Shown here: piece by piece, positions 1 to 5,872 of the stretch
Position numbering within the stretch: the first letter of the stretch is position 1
Layout: each line of letters begins with the position of its first letter
Source: Prevotellaceae bacterium UBA2718
GTDB lineage: Bacteria; Bacteroidota; Bacteroidia; Bacteroidales; Bacteroidaceae
Direction: 5' to 3'
Length of the DNA stretch: 7,919 nt
NCBI GenBank assembly: GCA_002353975.1
Contig: DEKQ01000019.1
Coordinates: 1,294 to 9,212 of the forward strand
The notes under the pieces: generated by a model
Seen by the model: the letters and a program-made list of their open reading frames with translations, nothing else
Databases searched by the model: none
Told to the model about the DNA's origin: nothing
Translations under genes and position numbers: made by a program

Positions 1-1167
1 ATACTGCTGGACTTTGACAACGGCTTTAACATGGCAGAGTCATCGGGCATAGCAAGGCAGGCCACATCCATGAGTATTAGCGAGTTAGCATACCGCATAG
101 ACTCGCTGCACGCCGTGGGCGACAGCGCGGGGCACAGCGTGGCGGAGAGGCTGAAGTGGGCCTTCTTCCCCACCCCGAAGATCTCGAAGCGCGACTCCGT
201 GATGGCCGTGAAGGCTGCGAGAGAGAAGAAGAACGACATCGACAGCACATACATGCGCCTGCCGCCGGACAGACAGCAGGAGATGCTGCAAAGGATAAAG
301 ATGAGGTTGAACGGCGCGTCGATGGACCTGGAGTTTGCAGGATACCTGGCCGAGGACGTGAACAGGATGGAGAGAGAGTATAAGATTGAGATACTCAACA
401 AGATAACACTGTCGCTGACGTGCCTCATATTCTTCTTTATCGGTGCGCCGCTGGGTGCCATCATACGCAAAGGCGGACTGGGAGTGCCCGTCATCGTGGC
501 GGTACTGGTGTTCATCCTCTTCTATATATTAGACAACAGCGGCTACCGAATGGCGAAGCAGGCATCGTGGTCCATAGCCTTCGGAAAGGGCCTGGCACCG
601 TCGGTGCTCATACCGCTGGCGGTCTTCGTGACCTATAAGGCGAACAAAGACTCAGTGGTATTCAACATGGATGCCTACAGGACATTCTTCATGAAGCTGC
701 TGGGCATGAGGCTGAAGCGACACGTAGATGGCAAGGAGGTGATAATCAACGACCCGGACTACCAGCGCGACATACTGAGACTGAACGCCCTGACGGACGC
801 CCTGAGGGCATACTCGCACTCGCACCACCTGAAGAGGCTGCCTAACCCGATAAAGGTGTTCTTCGTATATCAGCCCGACCACGACGTGGAGAAGATAGCG
901 GCAGAGATGGAGAGCATACTGGAAGACCTGGGCAACACACGCGACAAGTACGTGCTGTCGTACATCAACAGGTACCCCATCATATCTGAGAAAGCCCACA
1001 CGCGGCCCTTCGACCACCGATGGATGAACATCGTGGCGGCCATAATAGTGCCCGTCGGAATAGTGCTGTACCTCAGGATGTGGCGCTTCAGAATGAGGCT
1101 CTACAAGGACACAAAGCAGATAAGACACCTCAACGACATGATGATAAAGAGGATAACGGAAATGTGA
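1..1167 (+). CDS. LptF/LptG (YjgP/YjgQ) family permease, 5'-truncated by the window edge
   Basis: This is the C-terminal 388 codons of a gene that begins upstream: the frame is open from base 1, and the first ATG at 31 sits inside continuous coding sequence. Family members are inner-membrane parts of the LptB2FG ABC exporter that extracts lipopolysaccharide and passes it to the periplasmic Lpt bridge. The family signature is a hydrophobic block with the motif FFIGAPLGAIIRKGGLG (about 433-483). Three membrane segments are visible at about 403-465, 484-531 and 589-640, matching TM4-TM6 of the family. A charged region of about 125 residues follows, then one more hydrophobic segment (about 1021-1083) and a basic tail. 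E. coli LptF and LptG end soon after TM6, so this C-terminal extension is a departure from that layout. Arg AGG/AGA and Ile ATA codons are common, unlike the exb/ton genes downstream. Whether it is the F-like or G-like partner cannot be decided here. Confidence 0.85.
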   Translation: MLLDFDNGFNMAESSGIARQATSMSISELAYRIDSLHAVGDSAGHSVAERLKWAFFPTPKISKRDSVMAVKAAREKKNDIDSTYMRLPPDRQQEMLQRIKMRLNGASMDLEFAGYLAEDVNRMEREYKIEILNKITLSLTCLIFFFIGAPLGAIIRKGGLGVPVIVAVLVFILFYILDNSGYRMAKQASWSIAFGKGLAPSVLIPLAVFVTYKANKDSVVFNMDAYRTFFMKLLGMRLKRHVDGKEVIINDPDYQRDILRLNALTDALRAYSHSHHLKRLPNPIKVFFVYQPDHDVEKIAAEMESILEDLGNTRDKYVLSYINRYPIISEKAHTRPFDHRWMNIVAAIIVPVGIVLYLRMWRFRMRLYKDTKQIRHLNDMMIKRITEM

Positions 1168-1202
1168 AAGTGACAAAAAAATGTGCTGAAATGTTCCGTT
1201 AT
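1153..1202. repeat. Inverted repeat spanning the permease stop codon
   Basis: The arms ATAACGGAA (1153-1161) and TTCCGTTAT (1194-1202) are perfect 9-base reverse complements separated by 32 bases. The left arm lies in the last codons of the permease gene and the right arm runs into the aminotransferase promoter region. A weak hairpin in the permease mRNA end is possible, but there is no T tract and the loop is long. A terminator call is therefore not justified. Confidence 0.3.
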
Positions 1203-1210
1203 TGCAATAA
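1199..1210. promoter_or_regulatory. Perfect 12-bp palindrome, candidate operator
   Basis: TTATTGCAATAA is its own reverse complement. It ends 6 bp before the -7 box at 1217-1224, so it lies between the expected -33 and -7 elements of the aminotransferase promoter. That position suits a repressor or activator dimer site. No regulator family is recognised from the sequence, and no second copy was noticed in the window. Confidence 0.3.
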
Positions 1211-1216
1211 TTTTAG

Positions 1217-1224
1217 TAATTTTG
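1217..1224 (+). promoter_or_regulatory. Bacteroidetes-type -7 box for the aminotransferase gene
   Basis: TAATTTTG matches the Bacteroidetes primary sigma factor -7 consensus TAnnTTTG exactly. The -33 element (consensus TTTG, 19-21 bp further upstream) is poor; the best candidate is TGTT at 1192-1195, 21 bp away. Transcription would start near 1230, leaving a leader of about 40 nt before the ATG at 1270. That placement argues against starting the protein at the in-frame ATG at 1183. Confidence 0.55.
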
Positions 1225-1269
1225 CAGCAGAAATACAAAAAACATCATACAGAACAAGACAAAAAAGCA

Positions 1270-2463
1270 ATGGGACACTTATCAAACAGACTGAACAGAC
1301 TGGCCCCCTCTGCAACGCTCGCCATGTCGCAGAAGAGCAGCGAGATGAAGGCTCAGGGCATCGACGTCATCAACCTGAGCGTCGGCGAGCCGGACTTTAA
1401 CACCCCAGACCATATCAAGACATCAGCCAAGCAGGCCATAGACGAGAACTGGTCAAAGTACTCTCCCGTGCCGGGCTATGCCGACCTGCGCGAGGCTATC
1501 GTGGCAAAGCTGAAGAAGGAGAACGGGCTGGACTACAGCACAAGCGAGATACTGGTGAGCAACGGAGCGAAGCAGGCCGTCTGCAACGCCGTGATGGCAC
1601 TGGTGGACGACGGCGACGAGGTAATCGTCCCCACCCCATACTGGGTGAGCTACCCGCAGATGGTGCTGCTGGCAGGAGGCACACCGGTGCACATCCCAGC
1701 AGGCTTTGACCAGAACTTCAAGATTACACCCGCACAGCTGGAGGCAGCCATCACGCCCAAGACACGTATGCTCATCCTCTGTTCGCCAAGCAATCCGACC
1801 GGCTCCGTGTATAGCAAGGACGAGCTGAAGGCACTCAGCGAAGTGCTGCTGAAGCACCCGGAGGTGTATGTGCTGGCCGACGAGATATACGAGCACATCA
1901 ACTATGTGGGCAAGCACGAGTCCATAGCACAGTTCCCCGGCATGAAGGAGCAGAGCATCATCATCAACGGCGTGAGCAAGGCATACGCCATGACGGGCTG
2001 GCGCATAGGATATATGGCAGCACCGGAGTGGATTGTGAAAGGCTGTAACAAGCTGCAGGGACAATACACGTCAGGCCCATGCTCAGTATCGCAGAAGGCC
2101 GCAGCAGCCGCATACCTCGCATCGCAGGACTGCGTGGAGGAGATGCGACAGGCATTTGAGAGACGCCGCGACCTGATAGTGAGCCTCGTGAGAGAGGTGC
2201 CGGGACTGGAAGTGAACGTGCCCGACGGAGCATTCTACGTGTTCCCGAAGTGCAAGAGCTATCTGGGAAAGAGCGACGGCGAGCGCACCATCAAGGACAC
2301 CAACGACTTCGCTATGTACCTGCTCGAGGTAGGACACGTGGCAACAGTGGGCGGTGACGCCTTCGGAGACCCCGAATGCTTCAGAATGAGCTACGCCACA
2401 AGCGACGAAAACATACGCGAGGCAATGCGACGCATCAAGGAATGCTGCGCAAGGCTGAAGTAA
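1270..2463 (+). CDS. Pyridoxal-phosphate aminotransferase, aspartate aminotransferase type (class I)
   Basis: Predicted cytoplasmic enzyme of 397 residues, the usual length for subgroup I-gamma aspartate aminotransferases. These exchange the amino group between aspartate and 2-oxoglutarate, linking the TCA cycle to amino-acid synthesis. Fold type I landmarks are all present: the N-terminal INLSVGEPDFNTP, substrate-loop YSPVPG, cofactor-binding NPTG at 175-178 (N175), DEIY at 204-207 (D204 for the PLP ring nitrogen, Y207 for its O3'), the Schiff-base lysine K237 in SKAYAMTGWRIGY, and R372 in FRMSYA for the substrate carboxylate. An in-frame ATG at 1183 would add 29 residues (MLKCSVIAIILVILQQ...). 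It lies upstream of the promoter -7 box, and MGHLSNRLNRL is a typical family start, so 1270 was chosen. The gene has its own promoter and a downstream hairpin, so it is probably monocistronic. Specificity for aspartate is inferred; related enzymes use other amino acids or prephenate. Confidence 0.92.
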   Translation: MGHLSNRLNRLAPSATLAMSQKSSEMKAQGIDVINLSVGEPDFNTPDHIKTSAKQAIDENWSKYSPVPGYADLREAIVAKLKKENGLDYSTSEILVSNGAKQAVCNAVMALVDDGDEVIVPTPYWVSYPQMVLLAGGTPVHIPAGFDQNFKITPAQLEAAITPKTRMLILCSPSNPTGSVYSKDELKALSEVLLKHPEVYVLADEIYEHINYVGKHESIAQFPGMKEQSIIINGVSKAYAMTGWRIGYMAAPEWIVKGCNKLQGQYTSGPCSVSQKAAAAAYLASQDCVEEMRQAFERRRDLIVSLVREVPGLEVNVPDGAFYVFPKCKSYLGKSDGERTIKDTNDFAMYLLEVGHVATVGGDAFGDPECFRMSYATSDENIREAMRRIKECCARLK

Positions 2464-2475
2464 GACGCTGACACA

Positions 2476-2523
2476 ATACGCGCGAGAGGATACTGCAAGA
2501 CAGACGTATCCTCCCGCGCGTAT
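2476..2523 (+). terminator. 18-bp stem hairpin after the aminotransferase gene
   Basis: The arms at 2476-2493 and 2506-2523 are reverse complements over 18 bases with a single A-C mismatch (2485/2514) around a 12-nt loop. The stem begins 12 bp after the aminotransferase stop and is GC-rich in its middle (ACGCGCG against CGCGCGT). What follows is an alternating TATATA run rather than a T tract, so it is not a textbook intrinsic terminator. It may end transcription imperfectly or protect the mRNA 3' end. Confidence 0.6.
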
Positions 2524-2545
2524 ATATATAACAAGGTGCACAAAC

Positions 2546-2629
2546 ACACCGGAATGACGGGCAAATACACCCGGAAAACGGGCAAATGGACATTAGAAAG
2601 ACAAAGGAACACCCCGAAAACGGAGAAAA
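2546..2629. repeat. Degenerate 21-bp-period repeat in the exbB upstream region
   Basis: Two adjacent 21-bp units (2546-2566 and 2567-2587) agree at 17 of 21 positions and share the block ACGGGCAAAT. A third copy sits exactly one unit further on (2609-2629) and also agrees with the second at 17 of 21. The sequence between (2588-2608) has no clear similarity. Each copy contains a small inverted core: CCG...CGG, CCCG-GAAAA-CGGG and CCG-AAAA-CGG. No function is assigned. Confidence 0.5.
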
Positions 2630-2636
2630 AAGCGAC

Positions 2637-2644
2637 TATTTTTG
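2637..2644 (+). promoter_or_regulatory. Possible alternative -7 box upstream of exbB
   Basis: TATTTTTG fits TAnnTTTG. No TTTG-like -33 element stands at the right distance. The region is T-rich, which makes a chance match easier than for the box at 2686-2693. Confidence 0.25.
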
Positions 2645-2685
2645 TTAAAAGTCCTTAAAGCCGCTCATAGTTCAATGATTTTTGC

Positions 2686-2693
2686 TAACTTTG
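2686..2693 (+). promoter_or_regulatory. Bacteroidetes-type -7 box for the exbB operon
   Basis: TAACTTTG matches the TAnnTTTG consensus. Transcription from it would start near 2700 and give a leader of about 100 nt before the exbB ATG at 2801. No good TTTG -33 element is visible 19-21 bp upstream, so the promoter may be weak alone or need an activator. Confidence 0.5.
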
Positions 2694-2709
2694 CCTGCTG
2701 AAATCTATT

Positions 2710-2725
2710 GGGACAATTTGTGCCC
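2710..2725 (+). other. Small hairpin near the 5' end of the predicted exbB leader
   Basis: GGGACA (2710-2715) can pair with TGT plus CCC (2719-2721 and 2723-2725), leaving a bulged G at 2722 and a 3-nt loop. It would sit about 10 nt into the predicted transcript. Such 5' stems can stabilise mRNA, but a stem this short may also arise by chance. Confidence 0.25.
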
Positions 2726-2800
2726 GTTAACCGAACGAACTACGCTGAAATTTATATTTTTAACTAACTTATTTAATATTCATCTAACTTAAAAACAATT

Positions 2801-3628
2801 ATGGCAGCTACACAAAAAACAGCCACACCTAAGAAGAAGTCTCAGGGCTTCCAGGGTGTAAGACATGCAATCATCATTATCATCTTCGCCTTCGCCGTAG
2901 GTGTTTGTTTCTATCTGTTCTTCCTCGGTAATCCCGCAAACTTCGCTAACGGCGACCCAGAAGGACATCCTCTGAACATGCTCGGTACCGTCTATAAAGG
3001 CGGATGGGTTGTGCCAATCATCCTCGGCCTCCTCTGCACCGTTATCGCAATGTCAGTAGAGCGCGTACTCGCTATCTCAGCTTGCGCCGGTAAGGGCAAC
3101 GTAACAAAGTTCACCGAGAACGTAAAGAAGGCTCTCAAGGACGGTGACATCGCCAAGGCAGAAGACCTCTGCAACAAGCAGGGTGGTTCTGTAGCCAACG
3201 TAGTACTGGCCGACCTGAAGTCTTATCGCGAGATGGAGTCAGCTCCTATCAAGCTGAAAGAGAAGGTGGCAACCATCCAGAACGCCCACGAAGAGGCAAC
3301 AGCACTGGAGATGCCTACCATGACGATGAACCTTCCAATCATCGCTACCATCGTAACACTGGGTACACTTACCGCTCTGTTCGGAACCGTGCTTGGTATG
3401 ATACGTTCGTTCGCAGCTCTGGCAGCTGGTGGCGGCGCCGACTCAATGGCACTTTCTACCGGTATCTCTGAGGCCCTTGTGAACACTGCATCAGGTATCG
3501 CAACATCTTGGGTATCAGTAGTTGCATATAACTACTTCACCAACAGGATTGACAAGCTGACCTTTGCAATGGACGAGATTGGTTACACCATCGCACACAC
3601 ATACGAAGACAAGCACCCAGAAGCTTAA
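2801..3628 (+). CDS. exbB: ExbB/TolQ/MotA-family proton channel subunit of the Ton motor
   Basis: Inner-membrane protein of 275 residues. In the ExbB-ExbD-TonB complex, ExbB forms the pentameric channel scaffold that lets protons drive movement of TonB. A basic Lys-rich N-terminus (K11-K13) precedes a first hydrophobic segment (about 23-43). The second segment (about 69-86) ends in the conserved ER pair E87-R88. A cytoplasmic helical domain (about 92-175) follows, then the two family-typical helices: about 178-206 (LPIIATIVTLGTLTALFGTVLGMI) and about 222-247 (ISEALVNTASGIATSW). The last two carry the small-residue and threonine pattern of the MotA/TolQ/ExbB domain. E. coli ExbB has three membrane helices, so the extra N-terminal one is a difference. 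Ile is almost always ATC/ATT and Gly/Arg often GGT/CGT, suggesting strong expression. It is the first gene of the cluster, behind a leader of about 100 nt. TolQ or a gliding-motor subunit is possible, but the neighbouring tonB favours ExbB. Confidence 0.93.
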   Translation: MAATQKTATPKKKSQGFQGVRHAIIIIIFAFAVGVCFYLFFLGNPANFANGDPEGHPLNMLGTVYKGGWVVPIILGLLCTVIAMSVERVLAISACAGKGNVTKFTENVKKALKDGDIAKAEDLCNKQGGSVANVVLADLKSYREMESAPIKLKEKVATIQNAHEEATALEMPTMTMNLPIIATIVTLGTLTALFGTVLGMIRSFAALAAGGGADSMALSTGISEALVNTASGIATSWVSVVAYNYFTNRIDKLTFAMDEIGYTIAHTYEDKHPEA

Positions 3629-3659
3629 TTTTTACTAACCCTTTAATTTTTATTCGTTT

Positions 3660-4283
3660 ATGGGTAAGCTAAAAATTAAGAAAAGCGACGTCTGGATTGA
3701 CATGACACCTATGTCAGACGTGATGGTGCTTTTGCTGACCTTCTTCATGTTGACTTCTACGTTCGTGAAGAATGAGCCGGTGAAGGTAAACCAGCCAATG
3801 TCTGTCTCGGAGGTCAAGATTCCAGAGATGAACGTCCTGAACATCGTTGTCGATAAAAACGGCAAGGTGTTTATGAGCATGGACAACCAGAACGACGTGA
3901 TGACTGTTATTCAGGACATGGATAGCAAATTCAACCTCGGACTGACTGCCCAGGAGATGAAGAAATTCCAGACAGACCCAATGTGGGGCATGGACCTGGC
4001 ACTGCTGAAGCAATACCTCAACTTGCCTAACGACAAGATGACAGAAGCTATCACAGGCGACAAGGCCGGCATCCCGACAGACTCTACGGAGACAGGCGAG
4101 AAGAAGAGCCAGTTCCAGGAGTGGGTAACGTCTGTAGTTGAGAACACTGATGAGATCAAGATTGCTATCAAGGCTGATTCAGACACTCCATACGAGAAGA
4201 TCAAGAAAGTGATGTCTGAGTTGCAGGACATGGATCAGAACCGTTACTACCTTATCACATCCTTAAAGACAGGGGAGGACTAA
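3660..4283 (+). CDS. exbD: ExbD/TolR-family proton channel subunit, first of two paralogues
   Basis: Predicted 207-residue inner-membrane protein with one N-terminal membrane helix and a periplasmic domain. The short basic N-terminus leads into IDMTPMSDVMVLLLTFFML; D20 matches the membrane aspartate (D25 of E. coli ExbD) that takes up protons. The periplasmic ExbD fold is recognisable in two parts: strand VLNIVVDKNGKVF (about 58-71) and IKIAIKADSDTPYEKIKKVM (about 166-185), ending in RYYLITSL. Between them lies an insertion of roughly 70 residues (about 90-160), partly helical and Met/Lys/Asp-rich. It explains the length against E. coli ExbD (141 residues). The gene starts 31 bp after exbB and ends 3 bp before the second exbD. 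TolR is an alternative name, but the adjacent tonB favours ExbD. Confidence 0.9.
   Translation: MGKLKIKKSDVWIDMTPMSDVMVLLLTFFMLTSTFVKNEPVKVNQPMSVSEVKIPEMNVLNIVVDKNGKVFMSMDNQNDVMTVIQDMDSKFNLGLTAQEMKKFQTDPMWGMDLALLKQYLNLPNDKMTEAITGDKAGIPTDSTETGEKKSQFQEWVTSVVENTDEIKIAIKADSDTPYEKIKKVMSELQDMDQNRYYLITSLKTGED
4274..4278 (+). promoter_or_regulatory. Strong Shine-Dalgarno sequence for the second exbD
   Basis: GGAGG, within GGGGAGG at 4272-4278, lies in the last codons of the first exbD and 8 nt before the ATG at 4287. It is the clearest Shine-Dalgarno match in the window; the other starts have AT-rich upstream sequences, as is common in Bacteroidetes. With only a 3-bp gap between the genes, it fixes the start and would support coupled translation of the two subunits. 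Confidence 0.6.
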
Positions 4284-4286
4284 GCA

Positions 4287-4919
4287 ATGGCAAAGAAAGA
4301 AAGCAAGCAAAAGAAAATAAACGTACGCGTGGACTTCACGCCTATGGTTGATATGATGATGCTTCTTATCACGTTCTTCATGCTCTGTACTTCTCTGGCA
4401 AAGCCTCAGTCAATGGAGCTGAGTATGCCGTCTAACGACAAGAACATGCAGGATGAGGATAAGTCAGTGACAAAGGCTTCCTACACCATCACCATCTACG
4501 TTGCGAGCAACAACAAAATCTATTACGTAGAGGGACTGCCCAAGTATGACGACCCGACATGTCTGAAAGAGACGACATGGGGCAAGAACGGCATACGTAA
4601 GGTGCTCCAGACCCACGTGACAGAGGACAACACGCAGCCCGTATTGCAGGTGATGAAGGCGAAGGCAGAGCTGGACCAGAAGAAAGATCAGCTGGCAGAC
4701 TCCGTATATTCCAAGGAGCTGTCAAAGATTAAGGCCGGTGACCTGCCGTCAGGAAAGATCCAGACAATGACCATCATCATTAAGGCTACCGACAAGTCAA
4801 CCTATAAGAACGTGGTTGATGCTCTCGATGAGATGCAGATATGCAGCATTGGTAAGTATGTCCTTGACAAGATCAACGATGACGACAAGAAGCTCCTGAA
4901 GGAGCGCAACATTCAGTAA
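4287..4919 (+). CDS. exbD: ExbD/TolR-family proton channel subunit, second paralogue
   Basis: Predicted 210-residue inner-membrane protein. A Lys-rich N-terminus precedes VDFTPMVDMMMLLITFFML, where D22 is the conserved proton-carrying aspartate. The periplasmic part has strand SYTITIYVASNNKIYYV (about 65-81) and a C-terminal ExbD-like block MTIIIKATDKSTYKNVVDAL (about 161-180) followed by a charged tail. Between them is an insertion of about 75 residues with a Lys/Asp/Glu-rich helical stretch. It resembles the preceding exbD mainly in the membrane motif and the final IKA.D...Y block, so this is an old duplication rather than a recent copy. Both copies keep the key aspartate, so both could function. 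Since ExbD acts as a dimer in the ExbB pentamer, a heterodimer is a reasonable inference. Cysteines occur at 34, 89 and 186. Confidence 0.88.
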   Translation: MAKKESKQKKINVRVDFTPMVDMMMLLITFFMLCTSLAKPQSMELSMPSNDKNMQDEDKSVTKASYTITIYVASNNKIYYVEGLPKYDDPTCLKETTWGKNGIRKVLQTHVTEDNTQPVLQVMKAKAELDQKKDQLADSVYSKELSKIKAGDLPSGKIQTMTIIIKATDKSTYKNVVDALDEMQICSIGKYVLDKINDDDKKLLKERNIQ

Positions 4920-4998
4920 TCGCTGACACAGCTAAAGGGACGCAAGCCCCGAGGCGCAAAGGAAAAGGACACTCTAACAATTAAAAAAGTAACAAACA

Positions 4999-5835
4999 AT
5001 GGCAAAAATAGATCTTATATCTGGTTCATGGGTCGACATGGTGTTCGAGAACCGTAACCAGAATTACGGTGCCTACGTGCTGAGAAAGAGTACAGGCCGC
5101 CGTAACGTAATAGCTATTCTGTCTGTTATCTTGCTCGCTATCGCATGTCAGATTGGTCTCACACTGAAGAACATCGCAGATGAGGCAGCAGCAAGAAGAG
5201 CAGCAATGGACCAGGTGACCGAGCTCTCTGCCCTGGAGCAGAAGAAGGAAGCCAAGGTTGAACGTAAAGAAGTAGTGAAGCAGGAACAGGTGCAGCGCGT
5301 AGTGGAGAAGGTAAAGAGCTCCGTGAAGTTCACCGCTCCTGTCATCAAGAAGGATGACGAGGTGAAGCCCGAGGACGAGCTGAAGACTCAGGACGAGCTC
5401 ATGAGCTCTAAGGCTGCCATCGGTACCTTTGACGTAAAGGGTAACGATGAGTCAGGAGAAGTGCTGAAGGCTAAGGAGGTAATCGCCACAGAGCCTGTGA
5501 AGCCAAAGGAAGAAGAGAACAAAGTGTTCGACGTAGTTGAGCAGATGCCATCTTATCCTGGCGGTAACGGAGCCCTCATGCAGTACCTCTCATCACACAT
5601 CAAGTATCCTGTTATTGCTGAGGAGAACGGCATCCAGGGACGTGTTATCTGTACCTTCGTCGTTGAGAGAGACGGTTCTATCACTGATGTTCGCATCGCG
5701 AAGTCCGTTGACCCGTCACTCGACAAGGAGGCCATGCGCGTCGTTTCAAGCATGCCGAAGTGGATTCCTGGTAAGCAGAACGGTTCTGCAGTGCGTGTGA
5801 AATATACACTGCCTGTGACATTCCGCCTGCAGTAA
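4999..5835 (+). CDS. tonB: TonB family energy transducer
   Basis: Predicted 278-residue protein anchored in the inner membrane and spanning the periplasm. TonB transmits the ExbB-ExbD motor's energy to TonB-dependent outer-membrane receptors by pairing with their TonB box. The cytoplasmic N-terminus has VFENRNQNYGAYVLRK (15-30), a motif typical of Bacteroidetes TonB proteins. The membrane anchor is about 36-56. The linker (about 57-175) is Lys/Glu-rich with probable coiled coil at about 58-105, rather than the Pro-rich spacer of E. coli TonB. The C-terminal domain (about 176-278) has YPGG, then YPVIAEENGIQGRV (G211 in GIQGRV), SVDPSLDKEA, SMPKW (W255), and ends in VKYTLPVTFRLQ. The gene lies 79 bp after the second exbD and 37 bp before the lipoprotein gene. 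It completes a Ton motor set, which is the strongest reason for naming the upstream genes ExbB/ExbD rather than TolQ/TolR. Confidence 0.93.
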   Translation: MAKIDLISGSWVDMVFENRNQNYGAYVLRKSTGRRNVIAILSVILLAIACQIGLTLKNIADEAAARRAAMDQVTELSALEQKKEAKVERKEVVKQEQVQRVVEKVKSSVKFTAPVIKKDDEVKPEDELKTQDELMSSKAAIGTFDVKGNDESGEVLKAKEVIATEPVKPKEEENKVFDVVEQMPSYPGGNGALMQYLSSHIKYPVIAEENGIQGRVICTFVVERDGSITDVRIAKSVDPSLDKEAMRVVSSMPKWIPGKQNGSAVRVKYTLPVTFRLQ

Positions 5836-5872
5836 GCACTAATTCCAAAAGCAGTAATAACTTAATTACGTA

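Noticed and set aside
31..33. ATG at 31 as the start of the permease gene.
   Set aside because: The frame is open back to base 1 and the encoded segment begins mid-domain, so the gene starts upstream of the window.
652..1176. 174-residue open frame on the minus strand opposite the permease.
   Set aside because: Composition is His/Val/Tyr-rich with no recognisable family, as expected for the complement of a coding strand rich in GTG/CAC/ATA codons.
1183..1269. 29-residue N-terminal extension of the aminotransferase from the in-frame ATG at 1183, resembling a signal or membrane segment.
   Set aside because: It would overlap the -7 box at 1217-1224 and the palindrome, and MGHLSNRLNRL at 1270 is the usual family start.
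1453..2547. Long minus-strand open frames opposite the aminotransferase (203 and 154 residues).
   Set aside because: They mirror a well-supported gene with intact catalytic residues; their Cys/His/Leu-rich sequences look like antisense shadows.
2466..4930. The 10-mer CGCTGACACA occurs just after the stop codons of both the aminotransferase (2466-2475) and the second exbD (4921-4930).
   Set aside because: Many 10-mers are expected to repeat by chance in about 8 kb, and the flanks do not match.
4920..4998. GC-containing gap between the second exbD and tonB, checked for a terminator or promoter.
   Set aside because: Only a 3-bp CGC/GCG stem and no TAnnTTTG box were found; it appears to be a plain operon spacer.
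5537..5800. 87-residue plus-strand frame inside tonB.
   Set aside because: Ser/Arg-rich out-of-frame reading of a conserved TonB C-terminal domain; no ribosome-binding signal was noted.
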